Assembly: GCA_963457665.1 (NCBI GenBank)
Contig: OY735212.1
Span: forward strand, 57,449,038-57,513,037
DNA from: Thysanoteuthis rhombus
Lineage: Eukaryota; Mollusca; Cephalopoda; Oegopsida; Thysanoteuthidae
Direction of reading: 5' to 3'
DNA: 64,000 nt
The translations under genes and the position numbers were made by a program. Each line of letters opens with the position of its first letter. Position 1 is the first letter of the stretch. The notes beneath the pieces were generated by a model, which was given only the letters and a program-made list of their open reading frames with translations, had not been told where the DNA came from and made no database searches. This document shows positions 51,011 through 63,104 of the stretch, piece by piece.

Positions 51011-51640
51011 ATGGTATTCACCCCGAAAGTTAGAGTAAATGTCAAACATGATTTTGAATTAGGTCATCATGCTACTCAAGCTGCTGATAATATCAGAAAA
51101 ACATTTGGAATGAACACTGCTCCAATGAGATCTTTTCAGTGTCGGTTCAATGAATTTAGGTCTGGAAAAAAGGATATTCATAAGGAACCTTGAAGGCCAA
51201 AACCCATTCTTATTGATGAAGAATTTTTCACAGCATTGGCCAATGGCTCATGAACAACAGTTGAAGCACTTTCATGAAATTTGAAGTCTTCAACAACCAT
51301 ATGATGCCAGAAGAAAAAAAATTGGAAAAAAATGAAAAATCAATGAAATACTCCATGGCAGTGTCCAACCCCACACTCCTCAACTGACTCTCTAACCTCA
51401 GAGATATGCAATATAAAATCTTGCAGCATTCTCCATATTCACCTGATATTTCTCCAACAGATTATCATCTTTCAAGCATTTTTAACTCCATATCTATACT
51501 AAAATGGTCAATAATAAGGAAGCCATAACTCATACTTTCACTGAACTTATAAGCCTAAAGAATTATATACATGATATATCAACATTGGAGGATAGTTAGA
51601 AAAAGTTATTGTAGAGAGTGAACACTTATTGGATGAAGTA
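51011..51640 (+). mobile_element. Decayed, internally deleted mariner-like transposase
   Basis: The N-terminal part reads FELGHHATQAADNIRKTFG, FQCRFNEFRSGKKDIHKEP, RPKPILIDEEF, which is the SETMAR/Hsmar1-like HTH region (KAAETTRNIN..FG...W..KF..GD.SLEDE.R.GRP). After an internal loss of roughly 120-150 codons (the first two catalytic Asp region) the C-terminal part resumes with HGSVQPHTPQLTL, PYSPDISP-like and SSFKHF, then FTELISLKNYIHDISTLED. Several stops occur and no termini were identified. Inactive. Confidence 0.85.
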
Positions 51641-51669
51641 CAAATTATTGACACAAGGAGGATTCGTAA

Positions 51670-52090
51670 ATACAACTGCAGGAAGTGGTACACATCTTTT
51701 CTTCAGTTGAACCAATCAACTGATTAAGCATTGATATCAATAGCATCTGAGAGCTTCTCATCATAACAGACTCCTAAAAAAGTAAAGCAAAACAGAAAAC
51801 CAAATGCAGGAGAAGCAAATCATAAGTATCCCAATAAGACAACCTGGATATACAAAAAGCATTTATGGTGTGTTGAGTCCAATCAAACATATGCTCCGAG
51901 TATTGATTCCATGTTCTAGAATCACCGACACTCAAGAAAGGCGGAGGATGCACAGCCAAAACATGAACCCATAGACATGGAAAATAATTCAACCGTACCA
52001 TACACAATGATTTCTATATCTGATCTAATAAAATTCAGATAAGAATTGTAAATATTTACTGTTCTCTCTTGCTTATATCAACCTACACCC
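51670..52090 (+). repeat. Repeat G copy 1
   Basis: It aligns with 58865-59285: gtggtacacatcttttcttc, agttgaaccaatcaactgat, atatcaatagcatctgagag, aacctggatatacaaaaa, gagtccaatcaaacatatgc, ttgattccatgttctagaa, and a ggcggaggatgcacagccaa block. It directly follows the mariner remnant. The 77 aa minus ORF has no support. Confidence 0.75.
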
Positions 52091-53042
52091 AATTTTTCAA
52101 AAATCATTTCAAAATTATCAGGCTTATCAGGCTTTTTTGAAGAATAGAAACCAGACAATCACATCTCAAACAAGTCTTCTCCAGAACCTTCCTAACCTTC
52201 AACAAGATGCTCAAAAGGCTTGGTCAGGTAATACTCATTTTGCTCTTACCCAGAATGCCACTTAAAACAGCATCCTCCGCATGACCAGTTACTCATATTA
52301 ACACATGGTCATAAACATATTCCAGGTCATAATGACAATAACAAAACTTGATCAGTTATGAATGATCTTACCAGAGACATCCCAGCAATTCATGAACTGG
52401 TCACCTCTGAAACCTACAAAACGCTAAAAGATTCCACTTAACAAATGAAAATTTTGTGAACAATGAATTTCAGGATAAACTCACAAGACAAATCCAGTTG
52501 AACAATTCCTCAAAACCTTTCCATTATACTTTTTGCAAGAACTCTTGAGAATACAAAATGTATACCATTGACAATTATAAGGAAACTCTTGTCATTCAGA
52601 CTTTGATGACAAAAATTCATTGAATGTATATAGATCACTATTTTCATCTTGGAGGTATATTTTTTTATGTATAAACTTATGGTTTCTAGTTACTAAAAGA
52701 AGTATTGGTTGTTTCATTTCCCGTTCCTAAATATGTCACGCTTTGAGTTCTATTTGTCCTTGTCACTATGCAGGAGAGAAGGGCTGACCCCAAAATATCA
52801 AAGCTTCCCCATGCACATCTTTAGTCAAACCAACTTCGTAGGTTGGGTGGTACTACTGATTATGCTTGGCAGCCATGTTATCCTATTCACTTACACCCAT
52901 GAGAAACAATAGAATTTTATTGCAGTACAATTATGCTTAAGAGTTTCAAGTAAATCTAATAATTTTTAGATTTTAAAAACATGAGCCATTGTTGTCTACA
53001 TTAGATGATTTCTGAAAATCAATCCATCATCAATCATGAAAT
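52091..53042. other. No recognisable gene
   Basis: Several frames between 52100 and 52600 are partly open on the plus strand, but no domain could be named. It may be an old mobile-element remnant. Confidence 0.35.
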
Positions 53043-53450
53043 TAGAACCCATCAACTAAAACTGTCAACGTAGGTTTTTAAGCTAATCATGGAGGCTGGC
53101 TATGTGTGCATTATATGTACAGGCTGTACAAATAGAGCTAGAGGGCAGAAAATTTAAACATTTACTTCTTATATCATCGTTTAGAAAACAGGGAAGGGTA
53201 TCCCTCCTCAAATATTAGGGGGTGTCAATTAGCTATGTATTTGATGCTAAATTGATCTGCCAGTTTGTGTACGGCAGTATTCACACTTGTTCTTTTAAAA
53301 ATCCAGATCACTGCCAAACAAAATGTTGGAAGTCACTTACTCATTTGCCCCTGTTTTTTTTTCAATTTTTCAATTGATCACCCCCAACATGGCACGTTGC
53401 CAAAAAAATGGTGATCACATGACGATTTCCATTGAGTGACTAACCAGACC
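53043..53450 (-). repeat. Repeat A copy (-), near full length
   Basis: It runs from cccatcaactaaaactgtca to tccattgagtgactaaccag. Confidence 0.9.
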
Positions 53451-53916
53451 TATTTTTGCTTTATTCATCATCAATGCTTGCAAGCATGAGTTTGGAAATG
53501 TACAATAAAATCCGATGAATGAGTGAACACATACCCAGAGTGAAAAATAGTAAGAGATAAATCTGGAAGAAGAAGGTAGAACTCAGTAACTGGAATGAGA
53601 AAAAGATTCTATGATTGAATAATTCTATAATTTTCATTCAGATTTCTTTGAATTCTGCAACGTTATACGTCATCAAGTCTTATAAAGCTATTTTCCATTT
53701 CCCAATTGGTTCACTGTCCTTGTTGACACTGTCGAAGCAGACATTAGCTTGAAATCAATTTTCTAACAGCACCGTGAATGAAAAGACAATTTAAATTAAA
53801 CTTCAAAGAAACATATATTTTCATACACGTGCATGGAAAAAAAATCAAATGAAAAATGTTCATGAAAAGTGAAACTCAAAACATATCCTAATGAATATTT
53901 AGAAAATGTCAATCGA

Positions 53917-54261
53917 AACTGTCACTAAAACAGCCAACATAGGTTTCTTCAGTTTTCAAGTACTACTATTATATGCAGAAAAAAAACAGGGTTTTTTTAA
54001 TGTTGAAAAAGTATCTTGTAAGTAGGTTTTTAGTGGGCGCTTCATTTTACAATGTATGTTTATGCTAAATTGATCCCTCAGATTGTGTTTAACAAGCTTG
54101 TTTTGTTTTATAAAAATTCAGACATTTTCAGTGATTACAGCCCATCAAAATGTGAGAGAAGTAACTTTTTATTGATCATCCAATTCTTTAATTGATCACC
54201 CCCTTACATGGTATGCTGCCAAAGAGCCATGGTCACATGCTAGTTTCTATCGGGTAACTAA
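53917..54261 (-). repeat. Repeat A copy (-), arm of an inverted pair
   Basis: It runs from cagccaacataggtttcttc to tagtttctatcgggtaacta. The catacatagccagcc part is deleted. Confidence 0.88.
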
Positions 54262-54351
54262 TTTTGTCTTTTGTTGTTATTTTTGTTCACTTTAATATAA
54301 ATGAAATCTGTTTTAATCTTCCTCTCTCCACTAGAAATTTAATGTGAACAA

Positions 54352-54730
54352 GTCTGGTTGGTCACTGATTAGAAACCATCATGTGATCAATGTCTTTTGA
54401 CAGCATACTCTGTTGGAGATGATTTGAAAAATGGGATGAACAAATGAATAAGCTTCTTCTCTTGCCTTCTTTGGGGGTAGTGATCACTAAAAAAGTCTGA
54501 AAAGACAAACTGCACATCTTACTAATAACCTTTCTGGAGTAGGAATGTTTTGTTTTTTAAAGAAGTTTTTTTTTCTAGATATGATAAGGAGTGAATATTC
54601 AAATTTTCATCTCTCTAGCTACATTGGTGTAGCCTGTACGCATCATACCTAGCTAGACAGCCAGACCAGCTTGAAAACCAAGAGGAAACTATGTTGACTA
54701 TTTTGGTGAGATTCTAGGTCAATGGTTTCC
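54352..54730 (+). repeat. Repeat A copy (+), arm of an inverted pair
   Basis: It starts tctggttggtcactgattag with tagaaaccatca and ends ttctaggtcaatggtttcc. It lies 90 bases from the inverted copy 53917-54261. Confidence 0.9.
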
Positions 54731-54823
54731 AACTTCAAAGAAAACATTTATCAACTCAAAGAAGTCTACATATGGCATGAAATATGCATGCAAATTTCAA
54801 ATAAACAATCTGACATTTATTAA

Positions 54824-54825
<2 letters not shown>

Positions 54826-54906
<81 letters not shown>
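54826..54906. repeat. (TA)n-(TG)n microsatellite
   Basis: TA tract followed by about 13 TG units. Same layout as 33776-33858. Confidence 0.98.
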
Positions 54907-54911
<5 letters not shown>

Positions 54912-55419
54912 TTCCATTGTAAAAGGATTGACAGAATAATTTATACTCATACATTCATTTATGTGAATTATAACTTGAAAAAAGTACAAATGAAAAATTC
55001 CTGTGTGCTATACACTTTGACAAGAACATATAGATCATTTTTATAAAGAAAAATCATCGAAAAAATAATCTTTATTTCTTATGATTTTTCTTCCTTTTTT
55101 GGTATTTAATCCATTGATATTAGTTTCTTTAATTTGTTACTCCGAATGGAATGAATATTCAAACATTTGTGATATTTAGAGATTTTCAAAATTTATGAGA
55201 AAAGAGAAATAATTCAATCAACCCTAAAAATTAAAGAATGAGATAGAGTTTTTAAAAAATAGATAATTCAATATTACCTCCATTAAAAAGATCATCATAA
55301 GTAATTTTCTTTCTTCAAATCCTCAATTTAAAAAGTAGGAGAGCAGAAAAATATAAAAGATAAATTAATTGTTCTTCTAGTTACTATAATCATTGCTTCT
55401 AAAATTCTCTGCGGTACAA

Positions 55420-55420
<1 letters not shown>

Positions 55421-55454
<34 letters not shown>
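55421..55454. repeat. (GA)n microsatellite
   Basis: About 17 GA units. Confidence 0.98.
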
Positions 55455-55457
<3 letters not shown>

Positions 55458-56401
55458 TTACTGGTTCATGAAGTCAATCTTTGGAATGTATACAATAGAA
55501 AAAGTTGTGAAATGGAAAGAATCATCAGCCCTTTCTCATATTCCAAAGATGGTCAATTATACTCAGGCTTTTTCATGGAGGTCTAAGAGGGACTTTTTGA
55601 AAAGATACCTTTGTGGCAACAACCTTGGACACCAACATATTTATGGCATGAAAATGATAAACAATGTTGTTCTGACCCTTACAACTACTACAACCACCCA
55701 AAATCAGTCTGTGAAATGAGGACATTCCATACTCTGGCTTTGACAGTGATTACTTCCTATTTTAGCTTTGAGAAACATCAGCATCCATGACACCCACCTG
55801 AAGATGGCTGTAAGGTACAATGGCTGAAATGAGGACAGTCAGGAAACATCCATGCATAACAAAACTTGCAGTAATCATCTTTGGTTGGAATCAAAGTAAG
55901 AGTGGGGTTTGACTCTACGGTGGCCAGTCTTAACCAAGATTATTATTTCAATGAAATGTCGTAGACAATCTTGAAAATCATTTATGACCTTCTTTCAAAT
56001 CACTAAAAGTGTGTTGATTGGAGGGAATACACTGTTGAACTTGCCCTGTCCTCAATAAATGACAACAGTCCACACTAGTACTGGGTCAATGGAGATCTCC
56101 TGGCAACTCATTGGTCATGGAATAGAACATTGGTAGAAAACCATAGAAAAAGCATAATGCAAGATTTGTCGTCTGGCTTTTTGTAATTACTCAAGAAATA
56201 ACGAAGACAATTGATCAATCAGGACAACTCTTATAAGTAATGCAAAAAAAGTCTGGAAAATATCCAGACTTACACAACAAGCAATCATTCACAATTTCTG
56301 TCGGAAAACGAATTGCATTTTATTGGTTGAGTGCCAGAATTCTTTCTATTTATAATCATCAAATGTGCTTTATGGTAAACAAGATATTTTCCTTGTCTTT
56401 C

Positions 56402-56432
56402 GGGGGGGTTGGGGGGTTGGGGGGTTGTAGGG
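56402..56432 (+). other. G-run cluster (potential G-quadruplex)
   Basis: Runs of 7, 6, 6 and 3 G are separated by TT, TT and TTGTA. This satisfies the usual G3+N1-7 pattern on the plus strand. Function unknown. Confidence 0.8.
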
Positions 56433-56929
56433 CCCACTGTTGTTGTCAGTCATTGACAAAGTCCATTTGTGAATAAAATTGAATGGTACAGCAAATTACA
56501 TCCTGATTGACATAATGTTGAACACAATTAACAAGAGAATAGACTTTAATTACAAGATAATGGTTTGTCTGCTTTATCAAAATGTTTTTTATCAATTTGT
56601 TTCCACACACATACACATACATATATACTTATATTGTTTCAGCGTATGTTGAGTAGTAATTGCAGAAGACAGAACTATAAAAAAAACTAATTTATTGCTT
56701 CAAAACTTTCCTCGATTACTAGTTATTTATTTCTTTGTTTTATGAGGGTGTGTTCATCTCTGATTTCATCTTATTGAAAGCGGAGGAATTGTTAGCGATA
56801 ACTGAACTGAAACTTAAAAGGGGTATAAAAAGATTCTTTTATTAATTGCCGCTACCTACAATAGTCCCGTTTAAACAGTGTCTCCAGGTTTAGGTTATTC
56901 ATGTGTTCAGACATTTATAAGTATCTACA

Positions 56930-57300
56930 TACCTGGACTTATCACTGACCAAACCATTCATAGTAGAAACTTGAGATTTTGCAAACACATACACACTCAC
57001 ACACATATCCGTATATAAGGAAATTTTTTTTTTTAATTCCCTTGCAAAATGATTTTTTAGTTGAGGAGGGTTCCAAATTTACAATGTAAGTTTATGCTTA
57101 GCTGGCATCCTAGCTAGTAACACGTGGTGTTCACGCATGTTTTTTGGTAATTTTGACTTTTTAGTGATCATAGTCCAATAAAAGAACTTTATTCATTGAT
57201 TACTCTCTTTTTCCAATGTTTTAATTGTTAACCCCCAACACAGCACACTGCCAAAACATGTTGACAACATCTCAGTTTCTATTGAGTGACTAACCAGACC
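56930..57300 (-). repeat. Repeat A copy (-), variant subfamily
   Basis: It carries the atagtagaaacttgagattttg block and a CACACA stretch, as in 26143-26655, and ends tctattgagtgactaaccag. Confidence 0.83.
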
Positions 57301-58860
57301 TGTTTTGGCTTGTTTTTTTGTTTTTTTGAATTAATTAATGTTTCAAATCATACTGGTTGCATTGATATCAAGGTCACTTAATTTTACCACCACCCCTGCT
57401 TAATTTACAAGGTAAAAAAACAGCATATATGGGTGTCGGTGATTCATAATTTCCCTTGGAATGCTAGTCATATTCAATTTTCAAAACAGAATCCTTAAAA
57501 GAAAACATGAAGGAAAACAAGAAATTATGCTTCGAAGAAAAAGAATAAGTCTACAGAGGAAAACATGAAAAAAATTATACGTAAAAATATCCTCAAGTGA
57601 TATTGTCTATTATTTGAAGAGAATCATTATCACTCAGAATTTTTTCAGACTATTGATCTCTTCCTTTCTTGTCTTCACAAAGATTCAGCCAATCCATTCT
57701 GTGGCCTTCTTTGAGTGTACTATGTGTATGTTAACGGAAGGTCTCTTTTTCCAGTAGTGCCAAGTAAAAAGCAGTTGCAATATTGTATGGCTTTCACTGC
57801 TCAACATGTACATGGTATAGAAATCTTTGTTTAAGAAAGGAAGTGAAAACATTTTCAACCTACATTAAAAGCATTTCCGTTAGTGGAGGAGGAAAAAAGA
57901 ATTTCTGTTTACAACCGTTTTTCACTTGTCATGACTGGGAGGGGGAAAAGCCTATAGCCTTTGCTCCATCGGTGCTTTGCAAAATCGGGACAGGTATAGG
58001 AGACACGTTGTTGGGGCGGGACTCACATTCTAAAGCATAACATACAATACAAACAAGCAGAATAATATTTAAGATAACGGTCAAAATATTTTATCGATGA
58101 CTTATTTAAAAAATTACATAAAAAATGAATCAAAAGTTCCGAATGAATTTTACCATGAATAAAAATGACAAGGACATTATTAAAATGGAATATAAATGAT
58201 GCTGCAGGCTGATTAAACTTTATTGAATTAAAACTAATTAATTAATTTCTCTCAAGAAAGAGTTAAACGTCCCACCTGACAATGAGAAGCTGCTTTTTTT
58301 TAAATGATGAGGATTTTAGTCAATTAGTTTTGGTTTTGATTAAAATGAATTACAGCCTGTGCTGCCAAATATGAAAACTTTATTGAGTTAATCTATTTTA
58401 TCAAATGAACACAACTACTCCAAAGCTTCACAGATGTGTAGAATCTGACAGCTAAAATAAATTTGAATCTCCTTTAAGTTGCCCCAATGTAATGATAATT
58501 GAATAATCTCTTCTTGAAACAAAATTACACAGTTTCAATTACACTTAGAATTGGGTTAATCAGAATAATTTTCTGTAATTTGGAGATGAAAAGTTGGTTT
58601 TGGATATAATAGGAAGTTTCCTGAGTTCAATAGTTTCCAGAGTGAATCATTCTATTCTATTAGATATCATTGTGTATGACATCGTTTGACTATTTTCCTT
58701 GTCTATGAATTCATTTTACCACAACAGTTTGGCCATGTATCGTCTTTGGTTGTTTTTGGTTTTAGAATGTTGAATCAACACTCAGTCGGACTGAAGATGT
58801 AAGAGCAGGGTAGGCACTGATGAAGTTCAAATTTCTGACAGGGAGAACAATTGATGATGA
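57301..58860. other. No recognisable feature
   Basis: AT-rich, with homopolymer and taattaattaat stretches near 58236. An 85 aa ORF (57783-58040) has no motif and no supporting splice pair. Confidence 0.4.
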
Positions 58861-58864
58861 CTAA

Positions 58865-59285
58865 AGGAAGCGGTACACATATTTTCTTCAGTTGAACCAA
58901 TTAGCCAACCAAGCATCGATATCAATAGCATCTGGGAGCCTCTTATCATATGAGACTTCTCAAAAGAAGCAGAAACAAATTATCCAATTCAAAGGGGGAA
59001 ACTCGGAATTATCCTGATAACATAACCAAGGTATACAAAAACACAGATATGAAATGAGAAGTCCAATCAAGAATGTGCTCTGAGTAGCGATTCCACATTC
59101 CAGAACAAACAACACTGGACACAGGCCGGAGGGTACGCAGCCAAAATGTTGTGAAAAAATGAAACCAGAGACCAAGAAAATAGTCTGACCATATTATACA
59201 TAATGATTAATAAACTAAGTCTGAAAAAAATTCATACAAGAATCTATGGCTGTTGTTTGGTCAACTTAAGAAGACATTGAACTAA
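58865..59285 (+). repeat. Repeat G copy 2
   Basis: Partner of 51670-52090. It ends with the ggccggagggtacgcagcca and aaaatgttgtg module also seen near 8100. The 71 aa minus ORF is inside the repeat. Confidence 0.75.
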
Positions 59286-59418
59286 CACGATACAGAAATA
59301 AGGCTTCTAAGACCATCACAGTTTGAGATTTCCAATTGTCAAGGCTGTAGCATTAAAGAACATGAACCACTTCTAGTATCTATCAGTGACTATGATTAAG
59401 TAAAAAGAGAAAAAATAA

Positions 59419-59748
59419 GTTTGGTTAGTCGCTGAGCGGAAACTGTCACACAACCAATGTATTTTGGCAGCATGCTGTGTCAGGGGTGAACAATAAATGA
59501 ATTACTTTTCTCACTTTTTGTTGGATTCCTGAAAAGAACAAATTTTAAAAGATTAGCTGGCAGACACTAATCGCTAATTGAGCATAAAGTTATTTGTTTT
59601 TTGTAGACATAATAAGGAGTATATGTTGAAAATTTCAGCCCTCTAGCCCCATTGGTGCAACCTATAGATATGATACGCACATACATAGCCAGCCACACCG
59701 ACTTAAAAATTCCGACTTTGACAGTTCTGGTTGGCAGTTTCCATCAAA
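59419..59748 (+). repeat. Repeat A copy (+)
   Basis: It starts agtttggttagtcgctgagc with ggaaactgtca and ends gacagttctggttggcagtt. The middle is shortened. Confidence 0.88.
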
Positions 59749-59807
59749 TATGATTTCTGCCTTGTTGGAAGCCATTTTGATGGCCCTATACATAAAATGA
59801 AAAAGCA

Positions 59808-60703
59808 ACAGAATACAAAATGCAACTCGCGATAACATTTATAGACTTCAAGAAAGCCTTCAACTTGGTGGAAATTCACATGACCATTGATGCTATCACT
59901 CTACAAGGTGTAGATTCCATGTATGTCAGAATATTGCAATATGTACCATCATAGCAGCTCCCTAATCAGGCTATATAAAGACTCAGAGCCCTTTCAGCTC
60001 AAAATACGGGTAAGACAAGCTCACCAAAACTCTTCACAGCCTGCCTCAAGATGATCTTCAGAAACCTAGACTGGGAAAGCAAAAGAATCAGAATAGACGG
60101 TTAATACTGAAGTAAACTCAGATTTGCAGACAACCATGTTTTTTGCAGAGAACTTTCAGGACCTTCAACAAATACTAAATAAGCTAAACAAAGAAAGCAA
60201 AAAAATTGACCTTTACATGAACTCCAGCAAAACAAAGGTCATGTATAACAAAGACGTCGGAAATGAACACACAATGATCAAAATCAAAAACACAAGGTTG
60301 GAAAAAGTAGACCACTACATCTACGTAGAACTACAAATATTCATGGACTCCTCAAAAGAAGAAGGAATCAGGTAGAGAATCACTTTAGGAAAGGAAGCCT
60401 TTGGTAGAGCAAGCTCAACCTTCAAAAATAAGAAAATCAAATTTGTTCTAAAAAAGTGGGTATAACAACAAATGCATCCTCTTGATAGTCACCTATGGTG
60501 CTGAAACACAGAACCTAACCAAGAGACTGATCCCCACGGATCTAATGCTGATATGAAGCCTGCAGAAAAGAGATAGCAAGACAAACTGGAAAGGTTCAGA
60601 CAGCATTGGCTCTGCGGTGCCCACAATAAAGAGATCTGGTAAATCTTGAGGAAGGTCTATGTCCATCAACGGACAATAAGAGACGACGACGACGACGACG
60701 ACG
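59808..60703 (+). mobile_element. LINE family 1 RT remnant with (GAC)n tail
   Basis: Order: FIDFKKAFNLVE with the first catalytic Asp, QGVDSMYVRIL, a degraded GxRQGDTISPKLF block, FRNLDWESKRIRID, RFADN where FADD is expected, then LNKESKKIDLYMNSSKTKVM (60190-60240), VDHYIYVELQIF, and VTYGAET. The WAGHVARM part is deleted. It ends ctatgtccatcaacggacaa followed by six or seven GAC units at 60682-60703. Multiple stops are present. Confidence 0.85.
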
Positions 60704-60989
60704 GAAAAAATAAAAATAAAAGAGGATTTCTGCTATATACACTCTCTAATATGATTCAGTGTCCTTGAACCTGGGCTATTCAAGCTTGCAAGATCAGAGT
60801 TCTGTCTGCCTTCAGTCACTCGGACAACACCAAAAATCAATACACGCTATTTTCAAGTTGCACAACTTATGAACCAGAAGAGTGGCTTTTATTTTCAATA
60901 TTGTCATAATATATAATAAATACGTTGTATTTTTACTATTTGGGGCCTTTGTACGAGTGTTTCAAATGTATACAGTTGCCCAATACCCA

Positions 60990-61200
60990 GTTAACTGGAA
61001 ATTAAATCTACTTAATTTTAGCCATTTTTTTACACATTTTGCCAATTTTGCCATTTGAAATGACCACTAAGTGGCTAAATGGATTTCTATTATTAGTAGG
61101 CAGTATAGAAATTTTACCCTCAAAAAAGTGGGTGGTAGGCATAAAAAGGTTGGCAATTGCTGATATAATAAGATAACAGTTCTATGTTTGTTGGTAATTA
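60990..61200 (-). repeat. Repeat F copy 3
   Basis: Reverse complement shows cagcaattgccaaccttttt, tggctaaaat and a gccacttagtggtcatttc block like copies 1 and 2. Confidence 0.4.
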
Positions 61201-61307
61201 TATATGTACCATTTTCAATTGTTAAGAGAAAAATAAAATATTTTTTCAAATTCTTTTTTTCAATCTATTCTTATATCTCAAATATTCATACATCAATTGA
61301 GTGTGAA

Positions 61308-61395
61308 GTCCCCTTGGCTGAATGGTTAAAAGTAGCAAAGCATTTACTGGACTCCCTCAAGCTACAGGATATGAGTTCAATTATCATTGTGGGCT
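61308..61395 (+). repeat. tRNA-like sequence (SINE head or tRNA pseudogene)
   Basis: gtccccttggctgaatggtt begins like a Ser/Leu-type tRNA, with an A-box ttggctgaatggtt at 61314-61327 and a B-box-like gagttcaatta at 61373-61383. The acceptor ends (gtcccct / tgtgggc) pair poorly and the T-arm is altered, so a working tRNA is unlikely. Confidence 0.45.
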
Positions 61396-61475
61396 TACTC
61401 CACTTACACCGTTTAATTGTTGCTGCTACTGTGATAAAAAGCAATGTGAAGATTAATATGAATATAAAATGCCAC

Positions 61476-62355
61476 TCACTGTAAACTTCAAGAAGGCCTT
61501 TGACTTAGTGGAATACAACAAAACCATTGAAAAAGGGGTAAGACAAGGAGATACCAGCCTCACCTAAACTCTTCACAGCCTGCCTCAAGATGATCTAGGC
61601 TAGGAAAATTAAGGAATCAGAATAGACAGCAAATACCTATGTAATTTCATATTTGCTGATATGATCTCCAGATAATGCAAGACGAACTGAATGAAGAAAG
61701 CAAGAAAGTAGGTCTCCACATGAACTTCAATAGAACAAATGTCATGTACAACAAACACATTAATGACAAAGACACAAAAATCAGAAGTGAAAACACAGAA
61801 CTGAAGAAACAAGACCATTACTTCTACCAAGAACAATGAATATTCATGGAATCCTCAAAAGAAGAGGTAATCAAGCAAAGAATCACTTCAGGTTAGCAAA
61901 CTTTCTGTAGAACAAGCTCTACCTGTGAAGACAATCGAATCACATTGGTCCTAGATAAAAAAGAACAGTATAAAACAATTGTATTCTCCTGATAGTCTCC
62001 TATGGAGCTGAAACATGGAATCTAACCAAAAGTGTGATCCTTAAATTTAGAACCATGCAGAAAATCATATACAACATCAGATGGAAGGATTACAAGAAAG
62101 TATACAAGAGGAAAAACAGGAGTGAGAGATATCAAAAAATCCATTAGAAAACTTAAATGGCAATGGGCTGGTCAGCTAGCAAGAATGTCAGACAACCATT
62201 GGACATTACGGCTTACAACTTGGATCTCTAAAGAAACTATTGGTGGCAGAAAATGAGATGGTGTGACAAACTGAACAAGTTAAGAAAGTACTGGCTCCGT
62301 GATACCCTTGGAGAAGGTCTATGTTCAATATTGGGTGTCCGAAGGCTGATTTTTG
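61476..62355 (+). mobile_element. LINE family 1 RT remnant
   Basis: Same layout as 59808-60703: VNFKKAFDLVEYN, a GVRQGDTS block at about 61540, degraded FADM, NFNRTNVMYN, VTYGAETWN-like (lost frame), the KWQWAGQLARMSDNHW block near 62155-62200, and RWCDKLNKLRKYWLRD. No trinucleotide tail is visible. It merges into the next element near 62355. Confidence 0.82.
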
Positions 62356-62439
62356 TAAAAGCTTTCTTAGCTCATTTTTAAAGCATCTACTTAACCATTA
62401 TAACTTTGGTGAAGATAGGCTCCTCAATATCATCTCTAT

Positions 62440-62870
62440 GAATGTCAACCATGTACATTATACTCTATTATGCTATTGTTGTTTGCAGATGTGTATCTCG
62501 GTGTTGGTGAGTTATCTGGGTTCTGCTCAAAGAATTTTCCCAGACAAGTCTTGAAGCTCACCAGTTCTGTTGATAAAGTGGTTTCAGCAGGAGCACTGTT
62601 CCAAAGTTTCAGTCCAAGCACTGAGAAGAACTCATTGTATTTAGATTGGGTTTTTTTTGTTGCACACTGGAATAGAGTTGGAATATTGGCATGGATACCT
62701 CTTTATTCCTTGTGGAGGAATGAAATTTTTAGATTGTTTGGAACAAAATTTTGCAGTATCTCAAAGATCATTATTGATTATAAAGCATTTTCTCCCCTTA
62801 TAAAGAGATATAAGGTTTATGAGAAAATATATGTAAAGTTTTTTTGAGTAAAACCCTATCAATTTTTATC
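62440..62870 (-). mobile_element. 3' end of a second LINE family
   Basis: On the minus strand the frame reads NEFFSVLGLKLWNSAPAETT then LSTELVSFKTCLGKFF and EQNPDNSPTPRYTSANNNSI. The 'KLWNSLP...SFKxxL' pattern is the usual C-terminus of several non-LTR RT families (CR1/L2/jockey-like). A related block upstream (RNKEVSMPIFQLYSSV) is in another frame. Different from family 1. The 125 aa plus ORF (62470-62847) is its antisense shadow. Confidence 0.78.
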
Positions 62871-63014
62871 AACAGAAATCATTTGATCACAATAGATCTT
62901 TACTTAGCTTGGCAAAGGGCCATAAGCTATGAGAGTAGAACTTATACTAGCAAATTGTCTACTAATTGCTAACCATCGTTTTACACCATGACATCTTACT
63001 CCAAATATTTTGAT

Positions 63015-63070
63015 ATTAGGAACCGTCAACCAAAACTGCCAACATAGGTTCGTTCAGTTTTCAAGCTGGT

Positions 63071-63104
<34 letters not shown>

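Larger units (their letters stand above)
54907..56929. other. No recognisable gene; scattered simple repeats and modules
   Basis: It holds (GA)n at 55421-55454, the cacctgaagatggctgtaag module at about 55795, and a G-run block at 56402-56432. A 108 aa ORF (55393-55719) starts in the GA tract and has no motif. Confidence 0.45.

Noticed and set aside
52091..52620. Partly open plus-strand frames with peptides such as LTHGHKHIPGHND and NDLTRDIPAIHELV
   Set aside because: There are multiple stops and frame changes. I could not tie it to a known transposon protein, so it is left as unassigned.
62470..62847. 125 aa plus-strand ORF
   Set aside because: Antisense of the second LINE family's RT C-terminus, which reads on the minus strand.
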